Assembly: GCA_027922465.2 (NCBI GenBank)
Contig: BQMF02000024.1
Coordinates: 1,651,883 to 1,715,882, forward strand
Length of the DNA stretch: 64,000 bases
Source: Turritopsis dohrnii
Lineage: Eukaryota; Cnidaria; Hydrozoa; Anthoathecata; Oceaniidae
Reading direction: 5' to 3'
Positions 35,470 through 45,289 of this stretch are shown here, one piece after another; position 1 is the first letter of the stretch, and each line of letters opens with the position of its first letter. The notes beneath the pieces were generated by a model. That model was not told where the DNA came from and ran no database searches. It saw only the letters and a program-made list of their open reading frames with translations. The position numbers were made by a program, and so were the translations under genes.

Positions 35470-36201
35470 TCACATCAGTGGAAGATTAATCTGAACAGGC
35501 CAGACTAACTCGCCATCCAAGGTAATATCCATAGGTGATGCATACCTTTTTCTGAATTCTAATACGGAAAGTAACTCAGTGGACTTTAGTAGTGATTCAA
35601 TTAAATCTTGAGGCAAAAGAAGATTAGGAAATTTAGTTGTCAATTGATCTAAGGTAGTCTTTAATTGCATCTTTGGGAGTTTACCAAGTTCTTTTGATAA
35701 TTTCAATATCAGTGTTACAGCTTCTGAAACTTTTGTTTCAATGGATTCTTGCATTTTAGATTCGTCCATTCTCACAGATGCCAAGTTTAGAACTCTGGAT
35801 GACCACTGTGAAAACAGTTTGGAAGGAATATCACTGACATAAACTAGGACTTTGGATTCACCAATAACATTATTATAACTCAGTTCATCCATCACCTCAG
35901 ACAGTATATTCTCTGGTCCCTCCAAAATATGGATAAAGTGACGAGGATATACAAGAAGCAATCCAGTTGCATTTTCAACATTAAAATTGCCAGAAGTATT
36001 CTTAAACATTCCTTCATAATGATCAACTAATTCTTGTGGTAATCTACATTCTGTATTGATTCTCCCAATGTATATTAGGCAATGGACTATAGATTTTTTA
36101 TTGAAATTCTGAGTACGCTCAAGAACTACATCTAACAAGTTTAATCTTGTCATATTATCCAAAGCAGACGTAGGTCTAACAATCTCCTCTTCATCCGCCA
36201 T
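35470..36201 (-). CDS. TEX47: TEX47 (C7orf62) homologue
   Basis: Small protein known mainly from testis expression in vertebrates; its molecular function is not established. The intact single-exon frame has 243 residues. Conserved family blocks are the mid-region ENATGLLLVYPRHFIHILEG, the segment DIPSKLFSQW, LLLPQDLIESLLKS, and the C-terminal ITLDGELVWPVQ, which parallel human TEX47 in the same order. The protein resembles the small ferredoxin-like BLUF-type sensor fold in arrangement, but I see no proof of a flavin site. It is encoded just upstream of CCDC39 on the same strand, suggesting a shared ciliary or sperm context. The start ATG at 36201 is the first in frame. Confidence 0.85.
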   Translation of the reverse strand: MADEEEIVRPTSALDNMTRLNLLDVVLERTQNFNKKSIVHCLIYIGRINTECRLPQELVDHYEGMFKNTSGNFNVENATGLLLVYPRHFIHILEGPENILSEVMDELSYNNVIGESKVLVYVSDIPSKLFSQWSSRVLNLASVRMDESKMQESIETKVSEAVTLILKLSKELGKLPKMQLKTTLDQLTTKFPNLLLPQDLIESLLKSTELLSVLEFRKRYASPMDITLDGELVWPVQINLPLM

Positions 36202-36576
36202 TGCTATTGTTTGGATTGGTTACTGGCTTCGTGTGAAATCTTCACTAATTTAAAGAAGGAGACATATAACCAACAGGATACCTCTGTTGCGAAGTAGTAG
36301 AGAAGAAAAGACACGTTTTCTGTTGAAACCAGTCTTAAAAGAACAGTTTCATTTTCGTTAGTTGGTGTTCTATGATTCCTCTTATAAATGAAGTCAATTT
36401 TTCTTGTTCTTTGTTGCTGCTAAAAAAAAAGAAAGCTATAAACTGTAGTTTATCCACCATCAATCATCAACGACGACAACGACGCTAAGAAGCTTCAGGA
36501 TTGCAATAATTAGTAGGGTAAAGGAATTTTTCGGTCAAAAATAGAGGTATCTGTCTGTCCCACTCCAAAATCTGTA

Positions 36577-38237
36577 CCGTGAGTTGGGGTGAGATTCAAC
36601 TCAGTGGGGTGAGATTCAACAGCACCATTCATTATCCAGACCACAACATTCAACAAAATAATTCGAAATTTCAAAACAACAACATCGCATATCTGAACCA
36701 AGATGTAATCTATACTGCACTCTACAATAAAATTTTTTTTATATTTTTACAAATGCCGAATGTAAATTGCCTTTGAGCTCTTCAAATCCCAACACAAGTT
36801 AAAAGACTTCGTAAAAAATAAGCTGAGCACGTTTATTTTTATACCACCAATTAGGATTTCTCAAAGACGGTTTCCATGAAGTGATTTCCACCCTCCGCCC
36901 AACCACCTTTCGCTCTTTCACAAGCGTGTTTATAAAAGCTACTAATGCGTGGGTCGTATTTTGGGGTGCGTGGGCGGAAGCTATGTAGTGAAACAAACTG
37001 AAGGAGATGATTGATCATTGTGCGCAAAATTTATTTTTCAAAGACGGTTTTCACTGAGCAAAATCCCCCTCTAAAACACCTTTCCGTCCAACCCAGCGCA
37101 CCTACAAAGCTTATCGGCGGGTCTTACGCAATGATGGAGAGAACGATGGAGAGAATTTTGATGACTGTGCAATTACTTTGTAAAGGGTTTTGTGCAAAGA
37201 TTAAAAAGTGCACACCGTATACACTCCATCAACTCCCATTGGTACTCAGTTGAAAAGATTCACCACCAGACAATGAATTCGAGAGATGGAAAATTTTCTT
37301 CAGTGGCCCCCGTTAATGATATAATTCCAGGAAGAGCCCTGCAACCCAACGATTTGAAAAGCAAAACGGAAGAGGAATGGGTCTGCAAAAAATGTGACCA
37401 AAAATGGGACGACGAGAGTGAAAGTCGCTGGATCGTGTGTGATAGTTGTAGCGCAAAATTTTATCTGGAGTGCACAACCATCAAATATGCACAAAAGAAT
37501 CTGAAGAAAAAGGAGTTTCATTGTCGCAAAGGAAAAAAAATAAAATAACAAAAAATGATATTGTGCATCGTATATTTCTTTTTGCTTCCGATGTTAATAT
37601 TGAATTAATACTTGTCTGACAATATTTCATTTAAAATGCAATCTGCAACTTTTTGTCACAAGATTTGAAATCTCTGACTATGACTATGACTAGAACTCAT
37701 CCTAATAGACTCAACTTAACCGATTTGCAATGTAGAAACCAGGCATTCACTTTCATTTTCAAGCAACCGCGTGTGGTGTAGTTGTGATTCACACCAAAAA
37801 AAACCACTGACCATTTATGAAATTCTATACAAACCTGTTGTCAAAACCTAAAATTTTAAACTATTTCTTATAACAACTTTTACCATCGTATATCAAAATC
37901 TAACGAACCGAAATGAAATTTATGAAAACATTTTTCTAACAGAGAAACTAAAACAACATTCCCATTTTGGAAAACGCGTTTTGTTCAGCGGGGGGTTTTT
38001 TTGACGTCAAAACATTTGAAGCCCGTACATAACGAGATTGATGGATCGTGACATTTTAATAGCCAGAGTCTCTTAAATGGTAATCATTAATGAATGTTTT
38101 GATTGCTTTAAATCTTGTGTTGTATAACTTGGTTTAGTTTTAAAAAATGTAATGTATTTGAATTACTGACCAGATGTAGCTTGATTTTGGCATGTTGAAT
38201 CTCGCCCCACAGAGTTGAATCTCGCCCCAACTCACAG
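36577..38237 (+). mobile_element. TA-flanked DNA transposon with long bipartite inverted repeats
   Basis: A 1661-base element flanked by TA on both sides. The inverted ends are about 45 bases long and each contains two copies of GGGGYGAGATTCAAC, beginning CCGTGAGTTGGGGTGAGA at the left and CTGTGAGTTGGGGCGAGA from the right. The short copy at 21992-22503 is a deletion derivative. The TA duplication and a C-terminal PHD-like frame suggest a deleted member of the Tc1/mariner-pogo group, but no DDE catalytic core is present. Confidence 0.8.
37273..37548 (+). pseudogene. PHD-like zinc-finger remnant carried by the transposon
   Basis: The frame is open from 37192, with an ATG at 37273. It encodes EEWVCKKCDQKW, WIVCDSCSAKFYLEC and, near the end, FHCRKGKKIK. 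This is the C-x2-C, C-x2-C, C pattern of PHD fingers as found at the C-terminus of some pogo-like transposases. The usual histidine before the sixth ligand is Tyr and the last Cys pair is incomplete, so zinc binding is doubtful. It probably is the surviving 3' end of a transposase gene. Confidence 0.55.
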
Positions 38238-38567
38238 TAATTGATAAATTTTACTTTACTCTCCTATTTGAATAGCTACATCCGATTGAATGACAGACAT
38301 ATACTTGCCAACTTTTCTTAACAGCTGGGGGATCTGGGGGGCTACTTTGAGCTCCGTAGGTTAAGAAAAGTATATTTTTAAGACCTTACTGATCCCGTAT
38401 TCCCCGGATGTTGAGAAAAGATAAGGCGAATCAACGATGGTTTTTTAAGACAAGTATCAAATTATGAAAACAAAATATTGTATATGTATAATAAAGACAA
38501 AACCTTGACTGGATTCAATTAGTAACAGAAAGTAACAAGGGAGTGCTATACTTTTGACGCAATTTAA

Positions 38568-39461
38568 GGATAGTCAATACCCTCCAAGGTGAATTTTTTT
38601 GGAAAAAAATTTTTTTCAATATTTCTTTTCAATTTTTTTATTTAAAAACAGATTCTGCAATCAGAATTTTAAAACTCCAAATAATTATGGAGTTATTAGC
38701 AAAAACCAAAAGGCAAAAAAATCTTTGTTTACACAAGTAATTAATCTTTCGGTGAAATAAAAGAGATTTCTCTCAATATACGCACATGCATGACGCCATA
38801 CATACTTTTTCGACTTTGTTTACTTTTCGTATTCAATATTTTGCTTTATTATAGTTAAAAATAAAACCAGGTGGTTTTCTTTATAATTATACACACTATC
38901 ATTATTCAATGAGGTAGTTTTCTACCTTTTTAACTTTTCATACATTCCAACATCTCACATTCACAATAGAATTTGATCGCTATTCAATTTTGATTCTCTC
39001 TGAAAGTAATTTAGCTTGATGACATTTAAAGTGTTCCAACTCCCCTTGCAAATGAGATATAACCATGCGTTTTTTTTTTCAGTTGGCCTTTGCGCAAAAA
39101 AGTTTGCCACATATTTTGAAAAGAATCAAAATTCGCCCCATGAGGGAGAGTTGCAGTTAAAGAATCAACGTTTTTATAGGGTCATGAACAAAAAGCTTTA
39201 TATTTTTGGAAGTAATGAGTTTTAAAAAAAACTGTGGCAAACTTTTTTCGACAAATATTCATGGATTTCAAAAGTGCAATTTGTTTGAAAAGAAAGTGTG
39301 ATGGAGGGGAGTTCTAAATTTTTTAATAAACAAAATATGGCTCATTAGACAGATAATTAAATAAGGATTCAGAAAATATATACTTTTGATAAGAAAAAAT
39401 CAACACATTTCAAATTATCAGGGAAAAACTGAAATGATGCTTAAGAGGGTATGGACTATCC
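38568..39461. mobile_element. TTAA-flanked inverted-repeat element
   Basis: An 894-base non-coding element with inverted ends GGATAGTCAATACCCTC and GGATAGTCCATACCCTC, each directly next to TTAA (38564-38567 and 39462-39465). TTAA duplications are the mark of piggyBac-type transposition, so this may be a piggyBac MITE. No transposase was seen. Confidence 0.7.
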
Positions 39462-40139
39462 TTAAAGACTCATAGTTTTTACTGTTCTTGATTAGCATTG
39501 CTTTTACTTTTACTGCAACTACTATGCAACACATTATATGCTTTTGTTGCTTTTTTCGCTTTTGTCAGTAACTGATCATGAGTTTTAAATTCATAACAAC
39601 ACTATGCATATGATGAATCTAATACTCGTAACACAAACGTATTTTTTAAGACACAAGACTGTACGTAAGCATATGGTGTTTCTATTATTTATATGAATTC
39701 TATGTCTATTACCTATTTTGAATTCAAAAACAATTGCAAAGAACAATAAACAACGTTCAAAGAACGTTCTAAAGATAATGATGTCAATGCCCATGCTTTT
39801 TTGTTGTCATAAAGACGAAATGCATGCTTATTGCGTGATTTTTTTAATGATTTTCAAAAATGCGCTACAATTTTTCAATGCGGTCATGCTGCGGGACAAG
39901 GATGAAAATGCGTGAGCGTCCCGCTTGATGTGGGACGGTTGGCAAGTATGGAATGATGACGATCCAGCATAGCAACCACATAGAAACATAGCTCTAGGGA
40001 AAATTCGACACGGTAAATTTTTTTTATTTTTGGGATGGTGAAACTTTATGCAAAAACAAAACTTTTTACCATGTCAAAATTTCCCTTTCGGCTTTCTTCA
40101 GAAAATGAAGAAAGAAGAAAACAAACAATTTCTACATCT

Positions 40140-40375
40140 CGGAGGAGTACCGCTTTTCTAGCGATACATTAGCATAAGTTTCAATAATGGTCGTAAAATT
40201 AAATTTGCGCTATTGTGTAGCGTATCGACAAAACGATTATTAAAATCATTAACATAACGGAGGAGTACCGCTTTTCTAGCGATACATTAGCATAAGTTTC
40301 AATAATGGTCGTAAAATTAAATTTGCGCTATTGTGTAGCGTATCGACAAAAGGATTATTAAAATCATTAACATAA
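40140..40375. repeat. 118-base tandem duplication
   Basis: Two head-to-tail copies starting CGGAGGAGTACCGCTTTTCT, the second at 40258. They are almost identical (one C/G difference seen), so the duplication is recent. The related copy at 12 kb has only one unit. Confidence 0.9.
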
Positions 40376-41005
40376 CGATATCAAACATCGTCATAATAAA
40401 TTTTCGAGAAGCATTCAGAATGAATAATTCAAACGAACGAATGGTTATTGCATGCTTCACTGAAACATATATTTCGTATACGCTCAGTCCTCCCCTTAGC
40501 TTAAACTTAGTGTTCTAGAAATGTTTGGTAGTATATCGCTTGAAAAATTGCTTGGTAAAAAAAGAAGGCCAACTAAATCCGAAGGTGGTGCAATCGCACC
40601 CAAAGCAACCCCCGAGTTACGCCACTGCCTACTTATTTTGGTTATCCAATCTGAATACGAAAATAAATAACACAACAAGTCACGAGCACCCTTCACCCTT
40701 CAAAAAAATGGCTGCAAATCCGTGAAATGTTTTTTGTGAAAATATTTAATAGTCGCCAGCATATAAAGTCGTGAATCCTAAATAAGCAAAATTTCGCGAA
40801 AGAATTTTTATGTTCCTGATCTTTTGTACCTACGATGAATTTCGTCTATACCTCAATGAATTCTATTCACATATTTTCGGGATTCATAGAAAAAACAAAT
40901 AAGTAATAATTTATAAATAATTTGTTCTGGACAATTTATTTATATCAGGACGTATATGAAAAACAATTTCTTGTAAATTGATTATACTTATCCTTTATTC
41001 GGAAT

Positions 41006-41027
41006 AATAATAATAATAATAATAATG
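41006..41027. repeat. AAT trinucleotide microsatellite
   Basis: Seven units of AAT/ATA in copy B of the interspersed element. Confidence 0.85.
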
Positions 41028-42672
41028 TGAATGTACAAAGTAAAGAGTCCTAAGTTACAAATTTAATCAGATTGACAATTACTTCTTTCATGATTTTACA
41101 ATACATTTCTCAATCTTGTATTATCAAATCAGAAGAAAATCTTGTGAATGCACTTCATCGTGTGGCTGTCATAAAGTAGCATGAAATGCTTTTTATCGCA
41201 AGTTTTGGTTGAGGTGTCCTAACTAATTTTCATGTAAATGATGTTAAGTAAGTATCAATATGGGTGATTCTACTGAAATTAGTACCAGTCCTTTCTGCAA
41301 CATGGTATCAAAATGTCAAATTTCAAATTGGTCTAGGAATTAATATTTGGGTCTAAAAAGTAAGTTTAAGTGTTGTTCTTTAAGAATCTGAAGTCTGCCC
41401 AAAAAATATCTGACAATTTCTATTTTTCCAATTTTAACCCAGACCAATTGGATAGGCAAATAATAGAAAGCAATGCAAGGACCTCAGGAAAAATTCAAAA
41501 TAAAGGAAAACACATCTAAAGAGTTATTATGAATACAAAAGTACCTAATGTATTGAAAAATCGTACCAAGCTAGTTTAATGTAGTTTTGAAAAAACTTTT
41601 GCGGAAAGGACATTGTGTTTGAAGCTTGATTACTGATGAGCAGTGGTACACAGAGATACCAAAAATTGAAAAAAGAAATGTTCTACAAATATGTTAGTAA
41701 ACAAACAACAAGAGGTCAAGAGGCTTGAAGGTCAGCACTTTCGCCAAAGTTGAAAAATGTTGAAAAGGTTGAAAAAAGGGATGTAGAGTTTATAAACATA
41801 TATATTTCGTTCTTTTGCTTGATAAATACTACATTACATTACACTTACATGAGTATTTAAATGCTTTATAAACTTCAAGATGTTGTCTGCTTATTTTTGT
41901 GTGGATGACTAGATAAATTTCTCATTTTATAATTTTTATTTTAGAAATTTAGAAATTTAATTTACTGGATTTTTATTTTTCATGATCCATATTTCACTTT
42001 AATTTGAATAATTAAAAACTATTTTTAAATGACACGAAACAATCTATGTCTAACAAGTCAAGTGAATGCATTGCAATGCAATGAAGAACATAATAAGTCA
42101 TTATACGTGAGATGGCTTTTTGACTTACAAAATCAAATTGTTTTTAAGGGCTGGAAAATAGCATAGTTTCATTGGGTTAGGCTGGTAAAGAGTACAGATT
42201 TCTGGAATTTTTGGCTGAAAAAAATCATTTTTAAGAAAATTAGGCTGGATTTTTAAATCTTAGATCAGTGGACACCATGATGACATAGTTTAATTTTGTT
42301 TTTTGAATTTTTTTGTCCTTAATAATGAGCAAACAAATTTCGACAAAAATGAATGCCTTGTTTTTTCTTTTTCATTTATAGGTTATTTCCTGAAAAAAGC
42401 AATTAGACAAGACTGAAAATTTTGAATTGTCACTGAACTAGGATGGATGATAGCCTCCAAGCCAGATGAACTCAGACTTAACAGTGTATTAATAGATACA
42501 GTTAAAACTGCATTTTCAGCTGATTGTAATGTAACAAAATAGCTTTCAATAAAATAACATACAAAAGACTCCTTATTCCTTACAACAAAGTAAAAACTAC
42601 TCGATAATCATTATCAGTGTGATATGGTAAAAAAGTTATCTATATAGCTTTTTATATTTTGATAGCTATATA

Positions 42673-43724
42673 CAGATCTCTCAGAGTGTCCTAAAATGCC
42701 CTAACTAAATTTGAGAAATTTTGTCCTAAATTGTCCTAACTTATACCACAATCCTACAATATACCATTGTCCTAAATACCATAATAGGATAAATAAATAA
42801 TAATAAAAAATAATTCCTGATTTCTGACTGTAAGTATTGAGATTTTCTGTTGAATTGTCTACTAACATTCTTTTTAACATGAGCCTGAGCAGGTATTTTT
42901 TACTAGCTTATGTTTGCATTATACTTTGCTAAGCAGTGTACTTAACATGTTGTTAAAGGCTTCTAGTGATTTTCTTCTAGCTATGTTTCCTTTGCTTGCA
43001 GATGCCTTCTTCTGATGATCCTTCTTCGAAAGATCTTTTACTAGAAGATTTGAGAAATGTAGTTTTGAAATCTGTTTACTGAGAAATGTTTTGGAAAAGA
43101 GGAAAAAAGAACTTCAACATATCTTGTTTCTAGTGTAAATAGTTCTTGAGAGTTAGGTTTTACCATGTTTTTGTTTTCATTTAGCTTTTGAGTTCAACTG
43201 TATTACACAGAATTTTTTCCAGTTTAAGTTAAATGAGTTTCTTTTGTTTTGATAAGATCAGATACTGTCCTTCTTTAACCAGCCATTCAGTTATCTAGTA
43301 GACATTGAACAGATCAAGACTGATAATGAACAGTAAGCTAAAAAAGCTAAACTCGAATCAATTGCAATTTCAAAATGTAGATTACAGATAATCATTTGTT
43401 ATTGTTTTTACCCTAATTTTTCTTTTTTTCTGCACATAAGATTTTCAATGTTGATACTTGTTTATGCTTATTTATACTATATTTATAAAAGAAGTTATGT
43501 TGTTATATATATCTACTCTTGATTATCTTTTGCAGGTTTAATTAATGATATCCTAAATAATGTAGCTGGTTTATAATTTGAAAATTGTCATTTAACAACT
43601 TAATTTAACATTTCAGTTTTTGTCCTAAATTTTTTCAATCTTTTCCGTAAAATGTCCAAAAAAATACTGCCTAAAATTGTCCTAAGTTCATAAAAAATTA
43701 CTTTATTTTGCTCTGGGAGGTCTG
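42673..43724. mobile_element. Non-autonomous hAT-like element
   Basis: Inverted ends CAGATCTCTCAGAG and CAGACCTCCCAGAG, 1052 bases apart. TGTCCTAAATTGTCCTAA-type words are repeated near both ends. The CAG start and GC-poor interior fit hAT elements. The flanking octamers GCTATATA and TTTATATC share only the core TATAT, so a target duplication is weak. Confidence 0.55.
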
Positions 43725-44072
43725 TTTATATCTATTTTCATAAGTATTTTATGTTCTTCTTAGTTCAGAGTTCAGTAAATCGATTTTCAGAAATGTATGA
43801 TGACTGTGTGAGAGAAGATAGTACATCTAAATTTCATTCAAAGTACATGTCTTTTCCAGTTTTTAACACCATCGTTGTTGTTGTTATGGAACTATAAGTA
43901 ATGGAGGGTGGATAGTGATAAAGTAAACCTTTTCTCTTTCTGGAATTTTTCAATGGCTGAAACTATTCCACATTCCAGGAAATATACAAGGAATTGTTTT
44001 GGAACGTTTGTACATGCACATCTTAATGTGTTGTTCTACATTTTTTTGGTGATTTAGAGTTAAGTAACAACA

Positions 44073-44765
44073 ATGAAGACAAGGCAAAAAACGAAGAATT
44101 TGAAATCAACAAACAATGATGTTGAAAATGAAGAAGTTGCAAATACTGATGTTGCTCAAGCGGAAAATGTAGAAACAGATAGTTCAAATGAAGATGATCA
44201 CGTTGTCTCTGTTGATAGCGATAGCGATGAAGCACCTGAAGGATTAACACTTCAGGAAAGCAAAAAAAATGCCGAAAAACTATTACAGAATCAAGCGGAA
44301 TCATTGTTATTGATGAAAGAGAAGAAAATACTACTGAAGAAGAAACGCGAAGAAAAAAACAAATTACAAAAATGTAAACAAAAGAAAGTTTCGTTAGTTC
44401 CTGAGAAGCTCGATGAACAACTTCTTGAACTTGTTGATAAGGAAATTAACATGGAGTCTGAAGAACATCCGAAAGTAAATATTATACAGCAGAATGAAAA
44501 GATATATTTTTCTGATCATGAGGATGATGATGATGATGATGATGGTGACGACGAAGATGATAATAATCAATACTCTCATGGAATTGAAGTTCAAACATTC
44601 CACGAAAATTACAAACGTAATGAATCGGTTCAAAGTTTTTTGAAAGATCATTTCTTTGGCGGTAGGATAAACAGACAAAGATATGTGAAGAAGAAATCAA
44701 TTCGAAAGAACAATTGTCACGTGTCATGGATTAAAAAACGAAATGTAGGGAAGACGCCTTTGTAA
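44073..44765 (+). CDS. NOL7: NOL7-like nucleolar protein
   Basis: Nucleolar protein; in vertebrates NOL7 associates with the small-subunit processome and U3 snoRNP and supports early pre-rRNA processing. The single intact frame has 230 residues. An acidic N-terminal part leads to SDEAPEGLTLQESKKNAE, which corresponds to the NOL7 DDEAPE(E/G)LT motif. It is followed by a Lys-rich helix (MKEKKILLKKKREEKNKLQ), VPEKLDEQLLEL, an aspartate tract (about residues 150-165) and a basic C-terminal block SVQSFLKDHFFGGRINRQ like the NUC129-type C-terminus. A close poly(A) signal follows. The homology rests on short motifs, so some doubt remains. Confidence 0.75.
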   Translation: MKTRQKTKNLKSTNNDVENEEVANTDVAQAENVETDSSNEDDHVVSVDSDSDEAPEGLTLQESKKNAEKLLQNQAESLLLMKEKKILLKKKREEKNKLQKCKQKKVSLVPEKLDEQLLELVDKEINMESEEHPKVNIIQQNEKIYFSDHEDDDDDDDGDDEDDNNQYSHGIEVQTFHENYKRNESVQSFLKDHFFGGRINRQRYVKKKSIRKNNCHVSWIKKRNVGKTPL

Positions 44766-45289
44766 CAGATGTGTCTACAATATTTCCCTGACTAAATGTT
44801 CTGCTTTTATTATTCACGTCAAAATATTTGATACATTGGATGTAGTCTTTTCACAAGTTTTGCATTCTCTCCAGGTTAAGTCATGATAAATAGTTTTTGA
44901 TTAAAGCTAGAATGTTATGAAAAGCCGTATAGAAGAATCAACAATAACATGTATTTTTTAATGCCGTTGCCAACTAGGAAAAGTCAGGTGATAAAATGGT
45001 GATGAGATGTATTCCTGTGTCCAAAAAGTTTTTTCTCGTAATACCTCAGGAAAAACATGATTTTGTATTCATAATGTTCGACTTGTTTTCTTGATCCGAG
45101 ACTGAAGCTTTCCATGTCAGTTCAGCCATTTGTGAACCTTCCATCTTTCTGACGTTTAATTGAGAGTCCACCATTTTGTATAAGATGAATTGAAGTAATG
45201 CGTCTACCTTTTCCATCTGTTGCGTGGTATCGGTAAATTCTGAGTTTCAATTTTCATGTTTACATTTTCCAGTAAAAATCTAAAGAAAC
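44766..45289. other. Short intergenic region NOL7 to LSM1
   Basis: Contains the NOL7 3' UTR with ATTAAA at 44900-44905, and the LSM1 promoter. Nothing else seen. Confidence 0.6.
44900..44905 (+). terminator. Candidate poly(A) signal of NOL7
   Basis: ATTAAA, 135 bases after the NOL7 stop codon. Confidence 0.5.

Larger units (their letters stand above)
39951..41235 (+). repeat. About 1-kb interspersed element, copy B
   Basis: The same family as 12022-13042 but in opposite orientation. Its right end GTCCTAACT is intact, while its left end is truncated. It contains a 118-base internal tandem duplication. Confidence 0.65.
36202..44072. other. Transposon-rich intergenic region between TEX47 and NOL7
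   Basis: About 7.9 kb without a host gene that I can support. Contents in order are a TA-flanked element with a PHD-like reading frame (36577-38237), a TTAA-flanked element (38568-39461), copy B of the 1-kb repeat with an internal 118-base duplication (39951-41235), an AAT microsatellite (41006-41027) and a hAT-like non-autonomous element (42673-43724). The stretch 41250-42660 shows nothing recognisable. Confidence 0.65.

Noticed and set aside
44394..44727. Ile- and His-rich antisense frames
   Set aside because: Shadows of the aspartate tract and Lys-rich parts of NOL7.
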